This document shows positions 1-7,464 of a stretch of DNA of 31,195 bases, in pieces. The notes beneath the pieces are model-generated. The model saw nothing but the letters and a program-made list of their open reading frames with translations. It did not search any database and had not been told where the DNA came from. Source of the stretch: JAPLJM01 sp963708515 (GTDB lineage Bacteria > Desulfobacterota > Syntrophia > Syntrophales > Fen-1087); assembly GCA_963708515.1 (NCBI GenBank), contig CAVPSX010000003.1, forward strand, positions 1 through 31,195, written 5' to 3'. Numbering within the stretch: position 1 is the stretch's first letter; every line of letters starts with the position of its first letter. The position numbers and the translations under genes were made by a program.

Positions 1-469
1 CCGCAGCGGCGAGTTGATCGACATCCAACACCGTCTCCCACGCGGGCTGCGGCTTCTTGTATTCCTCCAGGCTGGTCCGGCGCCAGAGCCCGCGCGTATT
101 CTTCTCATCGCGCCAGAAGTTGTAGCACCAGGGGCCGTGCTTGCTGACATAGGGGATGCGCTCACGCGAGTCGAGGATCGCCAGCAGCCGCTTGCGGATC
201 GGCTCAAAGTCGGGCGAGGCCTCCAACTCCTTGGTGCTGATCGCATTCTGGGAGCGCACCCAGGTCAGCGCGCGTTCGCTGGTGACGTCCTCCAGCCACA
301 GGTAGGGATCATTCGCCTGCGCCAAAGCGTCCGGAGGCGAAGCCGGCGGCTTGGGCTCGCCCTGCGCCTCGGCGCCCAGCGCGGCCCCCAGGCACGTGAT
401 GGCCAGCAAAACAGCGGGCAAGGCGATGACGGAGCAGGTTCCGGACGTGATCTCAGGGAAAGACATCAT
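1..469 (-). CDS. Prolyl oligopeptidase family (S9A) serine peptidase, N-terminal part, runs off left edge
   Basis: Reading the minus strand from ATG at 469 gives an unbroken frame to the window edge, about 156 codons. A hydrophobic signal-like segment (about residues 14-33, ending GAALGAEAQG) is followed by NDPYLWLEDV and ALTWVRSQN, the characteristic start of the S9A propeller domain, then SRERIPYVSKHGPWCYNFWRD, where the Y-NFW pattern is typical. Prolyl oligopeptidases cleave short proline-containing peptides; the signal-like start suggests export. The catalytic Ser-Asp-His domain lies outside the window. A second in-frame ATG directly follows the first. No frame error is visible here, unlike the neighbouring GH20-like gene. 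The DNA is much richer in GC than the region after 3290. Confidence 0.8.
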   Translation of the reverse strand, partial: MMSFPEITSGTCSVIALPAVLLAITCLGAALGAEAQGEPKPPASPPDALAQANDPYLWLEDVTSERALTWVRSQNAISTKELEASPDFEPIRKRLLAILDSRERIPYVSKHGPWCYNFWRDEKNTRGLWRRTSLEEYKKPQPAWETVLDVDQLAAA

Positions 470-573
470 TGCCCGTGGAACTTACCCCGAACGCGCGGCG
501 GACGGCTAGATATTTTCCGTCCCTGGAAGCCCCTCAGACCCTCGCTTGCACCGCTTCAGCACCGATAGACACC

Positions 574-651
574 CTGTCCGCAGGGCATCCGAAGGGCATC
601 CGAAGGGTATCCGAAGGGTATCCGAAGGGTATCCGAAGGGTATTCGGTAGG
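574..651. repeat. 11-bp tandem repeat, about six copies
   Basis: Units of GYATCCGAAGG begin at 585, 596, 607, 618 and 629, with a diverged copy at 640 and a more diverged one at 574. The first two full units have GCATCC and the later ones GTATCC, so the copies differ only slightly. The repeat lies between the start of the peptidase gene and the 3' end of the GH20-like gene. The period of 11 is not a multiple of three, so it is not coding. Function unknown. Confidence 0.9.
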
Positions 652-692
652 CATGAGCACCTGTTGGCCTGGTAATCCGGGGCGGGGGCGGA

Positions 693-3260
693 CTAGCGGG
701 ATTGGAGGGAGTGCGCTTGCACTTCCACCGGATGATTCAGATCCAATGTGGTCTGGAGGCGGGTCATGGTTTCTGCCGGGGGCGCGGTGAGCAGTCCTCC
801 GAAGGTCACGAAATGACGTGCAGGCGGTGAGCCTTCCATGCCCACACCGCCCGCGCCGGCGCCGGGGGCGATCACGTGCAGGGTGGCGGTTTCGGGAGTC
901 ACCAACCCCAAGGCCAACCGGTCTGGGTTGTGCTTCATGCTCCAAAAGGCGTTGGGGGCCTTTACCTGCGCGGGCACACCGTCGGCTTCGCGGCCCACCG
1001 CGCCTGTTTGACCATCGGAAAAGAGCCACTGGCCGGGGTCGGCCCGTCGCTGGCGAAGTTCTTCGGGTTGTCGAAATCCCAGTAGATGGTGGTCGGCTCA
1101 CCCAGCAGTTCCTCGGTCCAACTGGACCCGGCATAGAGCCTAAGAGTCCTGGACTGGCCGCACGGGTCGCTGCTCTCGTATTCCACCATTGCCGGGCCGC
1201 GCGCCCTGCAGACTAGCTGGAAGGGACAAGCGCGGTGCGGGTTGATGTCGCCGAAGCCAGCCAGTCCGATTCGCCCGGCATGGTCAGATCGCGGTTGCCC
1301 GCAGCCTTGACCTCCCAGCGATAGACATGGGCGCCTTCCGGCCCGAGCAACAGGCGGACTTGATCATTCTCGATCCAGCGCATGCCGTTGGTTCCATCGT
1401 TCGTGCTGACTGCGGTGGCCAAGGGAGCAGGCGGCTGACTCAGTCCCAAGTAAACGTGGACGGAGGCTTCAGTCCCACGGGGCAGGGGGCCGGGCAGCAT
1501 CAGAATGAGCCGGGCTTTGCCCTGTGAATCCAGCCGGTCCAACTGGGCCAGGACCTCGCGCGGCGCCCCGTTGGTCCCGATGAGAAAGGCGCGCACCGGC
1601 TTGCCGGCCAGGTCCGGGGGCAACGTCAGCTCTACCTCGACCGGCAGGTCGAAACGGTCGGCCGCCTTGCCCGGACGACCAGGCCCAGCCGATGCGTGGC
1701 GGTCGGGTCGGCCCAGGGCGCTCCGGCGCCAGTGCTTGCGCGGGCTGCCGGCGGGTGACCCGGCGGAAAAGCGGTTTGGGTGCGGCCAGGCCGATTTCGT
1801 CGGCCGGCGGCAGGGGCTGGCCCGTGGCTGCGGCGAGGCGGGCGGCCTCGAGCTTGCCCCAGCAGGGCTTCGCATTCGTTGACGGCATTGGTGTAGCGCC
1901 GCATGGTCCAGTCCAGGGCGTAAGGCTTGCTCTCGGAGAGCCATAGAGCGGCGAATTCCCGGCCCAGGCGCTCGTAGGTATCGCGGTTCTTGGAGATGAG
2001 CCGTTCGACCCGCCCCAGCCTCGACTCCCCACCGGACACCTGCCGCGCCTGTTCATAGGGCTGCGCGGCTTCCAGGCCATCGAGCATGCGCTGGCCGATG
2101 AATTCCATGCGCCGGGCGCCGAAGAGGAACACCTCCAGCACATGCTGGTTGCACTTAGCCTCCTCGCGGCAGATCTGCAGGTGCGCCAGCGCCGGGCCGG
2201 ACAATGGCGAGCAGGTTGGTGGCCGTGGCCTGGATCGCGGCCGGCCCGGCTTTCGGCACAAAGTCGTGCTCCCAGAACCGGGAGTTCATCATGCCCTTCA
2301 TAGCCGGGCAGGCGATGGGTCTGAGTCAGCAGCTCGACGGCCTGGCCGAAGTGGTCGCCGCGTTCGCCGAAGAGCACCGCGCCGACGCGGCGGTTGAACG
2401 CCTCGAGGGGCGTGGCCGAGGCGTTCCAGGCGCATTCCGCCGCCCAGGCGTCGGCGTGCCACTTGACGGCTTTGAGGGCTTCGCCATCGTCCTCCCAGTC
2501 CGTGTTAATCATGCCGCATGGCGCCGTGCTTGACGCCGTCCCGGACGAAATTGTGGATGTTGGTCACGGCCACGCCGAAGTCCGGCAGGATGCGGCTCCA
2601 GTCGCTCACGCCCGGGACAGACGAAGAACTCGTAGCCCGACTTGGCGAACGGGATGATCTGGCTTTCGAAGCTCGCGCGGGCGTCATAACCCCAGGTGAG
2701 CATGATGGTGTCCTTGGGAACCTCCGCGAGTTGGCGGGGTGCTGGAGGATGATGTCGCCCCACATCATCATGCGCTTGGGTGCTGGTCGCGGAGCAGGTC
2801 ATGAATGCGTCGGATGTGGCGGACATACACGCCCCCGACGCCGATGCTCGCCGCCAGTTCCTTCGAGGGCCCGGTGCCCAGCCCGTAGGTCTCATCGCAG
2901 CAGACATTGAACCACGGGAACGTCAGCAGCGGGCAGACCTCGGAGTACAGGTCGTCTAGGAACTTGTAGGTCTGCTCACGCACCGGCGTGAGCACGTCCG
3001 GGGTCTCGCGCAAGTCCTCGTATTCCGGATGGCTCAGGATGTGGCCGAAGTGGCCGAACGACTGCTGATTGCCGAGGACATCCAGGTGCAGCGGCTTGGC
3101 ATAGTCGACCAGGGCCGAGCAGATCCTGCGGCGTGAGCGAGCCGTTCGTCGGGCCGATGTTCGGGTGCTTCTTGAAGGCGAACTGATACTCCATGTAGTA
3201 GGTCATGAGGTTCCTCACCTGGTACAGCGTGGAGGCGGAGAACTTTGAAAGCATCCACAA
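693..3260 (-). pseudogene. Glycoside hydrolase family 20-like protein, truncated and broken by many frame changes
   Basis: Pieces in different minus-strand frames join into one GH20-like protein. In order from 3250 down: TLYQVRNLMTYYMEY then FAFKKHP and LTPQDL; after a shift near 3112, ALVDYAKPLHLDVLG with NQQSFGHFGH and SHPEYEDLRET; then FPWFNVCCDETYGLGTGPSK, whose Asp-Glu pair matches the GH20 acid/base site. After further shifts near 2772, 2725, 2612 and 2512 come MMMWGDIIL, LTWGYDARASFESQIIPFAK, GVSDWSRILPDF and MINTDWEDDGEALKAV. A long C-terminal region, also shifted several times, ends at a stop at 693. Family members remove terminal N-acetylhexosamines. The 5' end is missing: homology stops near 3250. 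Either a decayed gene or poor sequence; too many errors for a functional reading as given. Confidence 0.7.
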
Positions 3261-3290
3261 TCACAGCGCTTACGCCTATGTGGAGAAAGA

Positions 3291-5348
3291 ATGAACCAGA
3301 CACAATTTTTTAACCTCTACAATCAGGGTTTCATCCGTGTGGCGCTCTGCATCCCCGAGGTGCGCGTGGCGGATGTCTCGTTCAACGCCGCAGAGACGAT
3401 CAGACTGGCCCGGCAGGCCGCCGCGGGCGACGCCATTTTCGCCCTCTTCCCGGAACTGGGCGTATCGGCCTATTCCAATGAGGATCTCTTTCACCAGGAT
3501 GCGCTGCTGGGCAGCGTCCGGGACGCACTGCAACGCATTATCGCAGAAACCCGCGATCTGAATATGATCCTGGTCGTGGGCGCGCCGCTGCAGGTGGACG
3601 CCTCGCTTTTCAATTGCGGCGTTGTCCTGTATCAGGGGTGCATTCTGGGTGTGGCCGTCAAGTCCTATCTTCCCAATTACCGGGAATACTATGAAGGCCG
3701 CCAGTTCAGACCCGCCGAAGAGCTCCTTGCGGAAACGATCACGCTCTGCGGACAGGAGCATATCCCCATCGGTGCGGACCTCTTTTTTGAGGTATCGAAT
3801 ATTGAGAACTTCCGGTTTTTCGTTGAAATCTGCGAGGACGTCTGGGTCCCCGTTCCGCCTTCGAGCTTTGCCGCCATGGCCGGGGCAACCGTGATCGGCA
3901 ACCTCTCGGCCTCCAACATCACGATCGGCAAATCCGAATATCGCCGCAGCCTGGCCGAAAATCAGTCCGCCCGTTGCATCGCGGCCTATCTGTACGCCGC
4001 GGCCGGCCCCGGAGAATCCACGACAGACCTGGCCTGGGACGGCCACGCCATGATCTGCGAAAACGGCAATGTCCTGGCCGAGTCGGCGCGGTTCGCCCAG
4101 ACGCCGCAGGTTATCTATGCCGACGTGGATCTGGACCGCCTCACCCAGGATCGCATGCGCATGACGAGTTTCGGCCAGAATGCCCGCACGCACAGAAAAC
4201 GAATCATGGATTTCCGCCGCGTGTCTTTCCCGGTAACACCGATCGAAAAGCGTCTGCTGCTTAACCGCGAATATCCGCGCTTTCCCTACATTCCCGCAGA
4301 CCCGGCCAAACGCGATCAGCGGTGTTACGAAGTCTATAACATCCAGGTACAGGGACTGGCCAAGCGACTCCAGGTGTCCGGCACTGACAACGTGGTGCTG
4401 GGCATCTCTGGAGGACTCGATTCCACGCAAGCCCTGATGGTCGCGGCGCGGACCATGGATCTGCTGAATCGTCCGAGATCCCAGGTACTGGCCTATACCA
4501 TGCCCGGTTTTGCCACCACCGACAAGACCTATCAGAACGCCCTGCGGCTCATGCGGGCGCTCGGGGTGGAAGCCAACGAGATCGATATCCGGCCGAGCTG
4601 CCTCCAGATGCTCAAAGACATCGGCCATCCTTACGCGAACGGCAAGGATATCTATGATATTACTTTCGAAAATATCCAGGCAGGCGAGCGGACCTCGCAT
4701 CTTTTCCGCCTGGCCAACATGAGAAATGCGCTGGTCGTCGGCACCGGCGATCTCAGCGAGCTGGCCCTCGGGTGGTGCACTTACGGCGTGGGGGACCACA
4801 TGTCTCACTACAATGTCAACGCCAGCGTCCCCAAGACCCTGATTCAGCATGTGATCCGCTGGGTCGCGCAATCCGTCATTTTCTCAAGGGAGATATCGGA
4901 GGTCCTGCTGGACATTCTGGACACGGAAATCAGCCCGGAACTGATCCCGGGCCAGGAAGGCCAACAACCCCGGCAGAAGACCGAATCCTTCGTCGGCCCC
5001 TTTGAGCTTCAGGATTTCAATAATTTTTACATCACGCGCTACGGTTATCTGCCCACGAAAGTGGCTTTTCTGGCTTACTGTTGCTGGCGGGATAAAACGC
5101 TCGGTTTCTGGCCGGACGTCCCGGAGCACAAGCGAAATGAATATAACATCGGCCAAATCAAAAACTGGCTGAATGTCTATCTTGAGCGTTTCTTCAAAAC
5201 GAGTCAGTTCAAGCGATCCTGCGTCCCCAACGGCCCGAAGGTGGGCTCCGGGGGGTCCCTCTCGCCGCGGGGCGATTACCGGGCGCCCAGTGACAGCGAG
5301 GCCACCGTCTGGCTGGATAACGCCCGCCTCATTCCGGATGGAGAATAA
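3291..5348 (+). CDS. nadE: Glutamine-dependent NAD+ synthetase
   Basis: The 685-residue protein converts nicotinic acid adenine dinucleotide to NAD+ with ATP and glutamine, the last step of NAD synthesis. The N-terminal half is a nitrilase-type glutaminase with the Glu-Lys-Cys triad visible: E55 in FPELGVSAY, K124 in VKSYLPNYREYYE and C181 in VEICEDVW. The C-terminal synthetase has the ATP P-loop SGGLDS at 373-378 and the downstream GTGDLSELALGWCTYG motif. Its length matches the large bacterial form (about 680 residues, as in Mycobacterium). GGAG lies six bases before the ATG. The gene is intact, begins only about 30 bp after the foreign-looking GH20 fragment, and its own promoter is not visible. 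A plus-strand frame ending in TGA overlaps its ATG, hinting at a lost upstream operon partner. Confidence 0.96.
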   Translation: MNQTQFFNLYNQGFIRVALCIPEVRVADVSFNAAETIRLARQAAAGDAIFALFPELGVSAYSNEDLFHQDALLGSVRDALQRIIAETRDLNMILVVGAPLQVDASLFNCGVVLYQGCILGVAVKSYLPNYREYYEGRQFRPAEELLAETITLCGQEHIPIGADLFFEVSNIENFRFFVEICEDVWVPVPPSSFAAMAGATVIGNLSASNITIGKSEYRRSLAENQSARCIAAYLYAAAGPGESTTDLAWDGHAMICENGNVLAESARFAQTPQVIYADVDLDRLTQDRMRMTSFGQNARTHRKRIMDFRRVSFPVTPIEKRLLLNREYPRFPYIPADPAKRDQRCYEVYNIQVQGLAKRLQVSGTDNVVLGISGGLDSTQALMVAARTMDLLNRPRSQVLAYTMPGFATTDKTYQNALRLMRALGVEANEIDIRPSCLQMLKDIGHPYANGKDIYDITFENIQAGERTSHLFRLANMRNALVVGTGDLSELALGWCTYGVGDHMSHYNVNASVPKTLIQHVIRWVAQSVIFSREISEVLLDILDTEISPELIPGQEGQQPRQKTESFVGPFELQDFNNFYITRYGYLPTKVAFLAYCCWRDKTLGFWPDVPEHKRNEYNIGQIKNWLNVYLERFFKTSQFKRSCVPNGPKVGSGGSLSPRGDYRAPSDSEATVWLDNARLIPDGE

Positions 5349-5405
5349 AGGGAATATGGGGTCATGACGCAGTCGAGCACCCCTATTTCTGAGGAGCTTT
5401 TTACG

Positions 5406-5440
5406 CAGCCGTCGCTTGCGGCTCAATTTTCAACTTTTTT
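5406..5440 (+). terminator. Possible weak terminator after nadE
   Basis: A short hairpin pairs AGCCG (5407-5411) with CGGCT (5419-5423) around a seven-base loop. The bases after it are rich in T (two runs of four and six), but they do not follow directly. It lies 60 bp after the nadE stop and before the small zinc-ribbon gene. Confidence 0.35.
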
Positions 5441-5455
5441 GGAATTCATCAACAC

Positions 5456-5656
5456 ATGAAACGGCAGCAATACAAGGATTTCGACGCGACACAGCTCTTC
5501 TGCCCGAACTGCCGGCAGGCGGTTCCGGTGCGCAAGCGGCTGCTGCTTGTGTTAACCAACGGCGAGAAATACGATTATTCCTGCGCGTTCTGCGGAACCT
5601 CCGTGGGGGACAAGATGGTGTCCAATCGGGACAACCAACCTCTGATTATCCGATAG
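5456..5656 (+). CDS. Small zinc-ribbon protein, function unknown
   Basis: A 66-residue basic protein with two cysteine pairs, CPNC at 16-19 and CAFC at 43-46, 23 residues apart. This is the arrangement of a zinc ribbon, so the protein probably binds one Zn ion and may act as a small nucleic-acid or protein-binding factor. No clear Shine-Dalgarno is seen before the ATG. It lies about 110 bp after nadE on the same strand. Its composition resembles nadE rather than the cassette region that follows. Function cannot be assigned. Confidence 0.7.
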   Translation: MKRQQYKDFDATQLFCPNCRQAVPVRKRLLLVLTNGEKYDYSCAFCGTSVGDKMVSNRDNQPLIIR

Positions 5657-5659
5657 GCG

Positions 5660-5746
5660 TTTGCCGACCAATGCTGGATATTCCCCATTCGGGAAAGCGG
5701 CCTGACTGGCGCCGGCGCCCAGGATTACAACATGGGGCTTATTCAT
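5660..5746 (-). pseudogene. N-terminal fragment of a gene with a glycine-rich Rossmann-type start
   Basis: From ATG at 5746 the minus strand reads MNKPHVVILGAGASQAAFP and then NGE before similarity to anything recognisable fades. VILGAGAS is a typical dinucleotide-binding or SIR2-like N-terminal glycine loop. Only about 25 residues look real; the frame then runs into DNA antisense to the zinc-ribbon gene. This is probably the broken start of a gene joined directly after the truncated VOC gene. The family assignment is tentative. Confidence 0.45.
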
Positions 5747-5760
5747 CTGTATTTAGTCTC

Positions 5761-5943
5761 TTATTCTACTGAAACTTCCATCAGGGCGTGAGAAGCGAAT
5801 GCCAGGGCAGTGTTTCCCGTCTCCAATTCTCCGGATTGACCGGATTCATGGAGAAAGCGAGTTTCAAACCCAAAGGCCTCTTTATAGAATTTCAACGTGT
5901 CTGCGACTGAAGCGACATAAACGATGGCATATCCGAATTTCAT
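5761..5943 (-). pseudogene. Truncated VOC (glyoxalase/bleomycin-resistance) family protein
   Basis: Sixty residues match the first beta-alpha-beta-beta-beta module of VOC proteins: FGYAIVYVASVADTLKFYKE, then FGFETRFLHESGQ and GELETGNTALAFASH. Family members are about 120-130 residues and need two such modules to form a metal site, so the second half is missing. The frame ends in TAA at 5761-5763, and another gene start follows 14 bp further on, so a recombination junction is likely. Its start overlaps the TfoX-like stop by four bases, so both belonged to one transcription unit or cassette. As encoded it is probably not an enzyme unless it dimerises. Confidence 0.7.
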
Positions 5944-6281
5944 TTACTTGCTCCCATCGCTTTCCTTCGTTTTTGTTTGGGAACAGGAAGTTCTTGAGCC
6001 GTCAATTTAATCAGACCGCTGATCCATTCACGATCTTCGAAGGCGTCTTCTATGAGGAAGTGTTCCTTGGCTCCTGGATATGGCGCGGCCTCCACGACAT
6101 TTCCTATATAAATTCTGCCTTTTTCTGTTGGTTTTACAAAAAGCTGATCATTGCAAATGAGCGCCACGACTTTTCCATCACAATAAACGGCATACTCGCC
6201 AAACATTTTTCTTTGAGAAATACTCCCGGCATCTCCCATCTGGTCCACAATGAAATCAACGAAATCCTTATCAGATGCCAT
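5940..6281 (-). CDS. TfoX N-terminal domain protein
   Basis: The 113-residue protein fits the TfoX/Sxy N-terminal domain: an early VDQM helix, then RKMFGEYAVYCDGKVVALIC, DQLFVKPTEKGR and a loop with EAAPYPGAKEHFLIED. In gamma-proteobacteria full-length TfoX/Sxy activates competence genes; stand-alone N-terminal domains are common in other bacteria and their role is unknown. GGGAG lies seven bases before the ATG. The start is only 31 bp from the attC-like site at 6312, the position expected for the first gene of an integron cassette. The basic tail KQKRRKAMGASK is odd but plausible. Confidence 0.85.
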   Translation of the reverse strand: MASDKDFVDFIVDQMGDAGSISQRKMFGEYAVYCDGKVVALICNDQLFVKPTEKGRIYIGNVVEAAPYPGAKEHFLIEDAFEDREWISGLIKLTAQELPVPKQKRRKAMGASK

Positions 6282-6311
6282 TATTATCTCCCGCGTGCTT
6301 TAATCTTTTGG

Positions 6312-6371
6312 GCCTAACGAAAAAAACAGCCGCCGCGTGATTCTGCGGTCGGCTGAATTAACTTGTTACGC
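6312..6371 (-). other. attC-like recombination site 1 (60 bp)
   Basis: On the minus strand the site starts with GCGTAAC (close to RYYYAAC) and ends with GTTAGGC (a perfect GTTRRRY). Between them CAGCCG-A-CCGC pairs with GCGG-CGGCTG around an eight-base loop, leaving one unpaired A on one arm only. A hairpin flanked by these core boxes with a one-sided bulge is the hallmark of integron attC sites. The stop codon of the MazF-type gene lies inside the first core box, and the next gene starts 31 bp beyond the last core box, as in known cassettes. Confidence 0.75.
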
Positions 6372-6701
6372 AATTATTTCATTCAACCCTTCTATGGTTT
6401 GATTCAACTCTTCCAGAGATGCTTTACCAATGACTTTACCAATCCTCTCAATAGACAGTGTTCGGATTTGACTGATTTTGAGCCATGATTTCTTGGGTAA
6501 ATTGGGAGACTTCAGTTCAAGGGTCAACGGGAATCCAGCTTTTTGCGGCTGGCTTGTAATGGCTACGGCTATGACTGTACCTGATCGTTCATTAAAAATG
6601 TCGTGGCTCAAAATGAGCACGGGGCGCAAACCCGCCTGTTCATGACCCCGCACGGGATTCAAATCCGCCCACCGAATTTCACCTCTCAATATTCTGGCCA
6701 T
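6366..6701 (-). CDS. MazF/PemK-type toxin, mRNA endoribonuclease
   Basis: The 111-residue protein has the SH3-like MazF core: RGEIRWADLNPVRGHEQAG, RPVLILSHDIFNERSGTVIAVAITSQ and LPKKSWLKISQIRTLS. In this family the first-loop Arg and the Thr/Ser of the ITSQ strand form the RNA-cleavage site, and both are present. Such toxins cut mRNA at short motifs and stop growth until neutralised by the antitoxin. The start overlaps the upstream antitoxin gene by 16 bases, giving coupled translation. The stop falls in the attC-like site, which marks the pair as a gene cassette; toxin-antitoxin pairs are common cassette stabilisers. Confidence 0.92.
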   Translation of the reverse strand: MARILRGEIRWADLNPVRGHEQAGLRPVLILSHDIFNERSGTVIAVAITSQPQKAGFPLTLELKSPNLPKKSWLKISQIRTLSIERIGKVIGKASLEELNQTIEGLNEIIA

Positions 6702-6928
6702 TGGCTCATATCCTCAACTAATCCTTCTTCAGCCATAGCTTTTTCAAATTTCGGATCGAGTTTCGCGCATTCCATAGATAACCGACTGCGTTTCATTCGG
6801 GCAAGTTTTTCGCGCACAGCATCACGGATTGCCTGGCTGCGATTTTGAAAATAATTTTCCTCGACCAGCCTGTCCAATTCACCGATAAATTCGGCGTCCA
6901 ATGTAATTGCTATTTTTGCTTTTCCCAT
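6686..6928 (-). CDS. Ribbon-helix-helix antitoxin (CopG/MazE-like)
   Basis: An 80-residue protein with an N-terminal ribbon-helix-helix DNA-binding fold: KIAITLDAEFIGELDRLV, then FQNRSQAIRDAVREKLA, and an acidic C-terminal tail (EEGLVEDMSQWPEY) typical of the toxin-binding segment. It should neutralise the MazF-type toxin and repress its own promoter. AAAGGAGG lies seven bases before the ATG. A TATAAT promoter overlapping a 7-bp inverted repeat lies just upstream, matching autoregulation. The unit is self-contained with its own promoter. Confidence 0.9.
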   Translation of the reverse strand: MGKAKIAITLDAEFIGELDRLVEENYFQNRSQAIRDAVREKLARMKRSRLSMECAKLDPKFEKAMAEEGLVEDMSQWPEY

Positions 6929-6943
6929 AATAAGCCTCCTTTA

Positions 6944-6983
6944 TTGGTATTCCATTATATCATACCAACAAAAAGGGAATCAA
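6944..6983 (-). promoter_or_regulatory. Promoter with overlapping palindromic operator of the toxin-antitoxin pair
   Basis: On the minus strand TTGATT (6983-6978) and TATAAT (6959-6954) are 18 bp apart, a good sigma-70-type promoter. The perfect inverted repeat TTGGTAT (6944-6950) and ATACCAA (6962-6968) encloses the -10 box, so a ribbon-helix-helix dimer bound there would block RNA polymerase. Confidence 0.75.
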
Positions 6984-7005
6984 AATATAATTTTGTGTTT
7001 TTTGG

Positions 7006-7100
7006 GCGTAACGGCGGAGCTAAGCGGCGGCATGCGCCTGCGGGAAGCGCAGCTTCCTGTGCAGGTAAAATGCCGACCGTCTTCAGCGATGGGTTGACGC
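7006..7100 (-). other. attC-like recombination site 2 (95 bp)
   Basis: On the minus strand it begins GCGTCAAC and ends GTTACGC, which pair apart from one extra C. Inside, GCT(G)AAG(A)CGG(T)CGGCAT pairs with ATGCCGCCGCTTAGC, leaving three single unpaired bases, all on one arm. Nested stems CCTGC/GCAGG and GGAAG/CTTCC close the loop region. One-sided extra-helical bases in an otherwise long perfect stem are what the integron integrase recognises. The toxin-antitoxin unit starts directly after its last core box. The core boxes deviate from RYYYAAC/GTTRRRY at some positions. Confidence 0.65.
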
Positions 7101-7113
7101 CGTGCGAATCAGC

Positions 7114-7191
7114 GTGCGGTCGGACTAATCGGGCGAGTGCGAAAGCGCAACCCGCCGCACGGTCGCGCGCTGCGCGGCCGTATAGTTAATA
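7114..7191 (-). other. Degenerate attC-like inverted repeats
   Basis: Further hairpins follow the second site. GTGCGG(T)CGG near 7114 pairs with CCGCCGCAC near 7152-7160, with a single bulged T. CGGCCGCGC pairs with GCGCG-A-CCG between 7161 and 7181 (minus-strand reading). GTTGCGC (minus, 7151-7145) and TATTAAC (minus, 7191-7185) could be a core-box pair. The pieces do not form one clean site, so this may be a decayed or fused attC. Confidence 0.3.
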
Positions 7192-7407
7192 TACGAAAAG
7201 ACTTGCTTCACCTGAATTTAGGATGATAGCGCCGAACATTCAAAGAAAATTCAAGCATTATCATTGAAGAAATTCTCCCTGACATCCATTATTTATCCAT
7301 AATATCAGAATACACGAAATTCGCTTATCACAGGGAAGGAAATATCAGGCTTCAATGTCTCCTCTGCCGACGTTATCCCGAATTTCAGAGTTCCCCGCAA
7401 AAACCAC
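7192..7407. other. Non-coding stretch between cassette region and gctB terminator
   Basis: No open frame with a credible start or protein family is seen on either strand. The stretch is A/T-rich compared with its neighbours. It may be debris at the edge of the cassette region. Confidence 0.5.
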
Positions 7408-7441
7408 AAAAAAAGCCGGAGCAAAAACGCCCCGGCCTTTT
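7408..7441 (-). terminator. Rho-independent terminator of gctAB
   Basis: On the minus strand GCCGGGGC (7436-7429) pairs with GCTCCGGC (7422-7415) around a T-rich loop, with one G-T pair, and is followed by seven T. It lies 24 bp after the gctB stop. The A run on the other side could make it work in both directions. Confidence 0.85.
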
Positions 7442-7464
7442 TAACCAGCTTTTATTAATCTTAC

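Larger units (their letters stand above)
5746..7191 (-). mobile_element. Integrase-less integron cassette region
   Basis: The region holds a toxin-antitoxin cassette bounded by two attC-like sites (7006-7100 and 6312-6371), then a TfoX-VOC unit that begins as a cassette should but lacks its own attC because the VOC gene is cut off near 5761. All genes point the same way as the attC sites. No integron integrase gene lies in the window. Arrays of this kind are described as clusters of attC sites lacking an integrase. The left border meets a broken Rossmann-type gene start; the right border fades into decayed inverted repeats. Confidence 0.6.

Noticed and set aside
14..568. 184-residue plus-strand frame at the left end
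   Set aside because: It is antisense to the prolyl oligopeptidase start, which matches the S9A family across its whole visible length.
574..651. Tandem repeat considered as a CRISPR array
   Set aside because: The units are 11 bp and directly adjacent, with no spacers and no cas genes.
3276..4871. 531-residue open frame on the minus strand opposite nadE
   Set aside because: nadE is certain on the plus strand with all catalytic residues; the antisense frame has no recognisable domain and arises from GC-rich codon positions.
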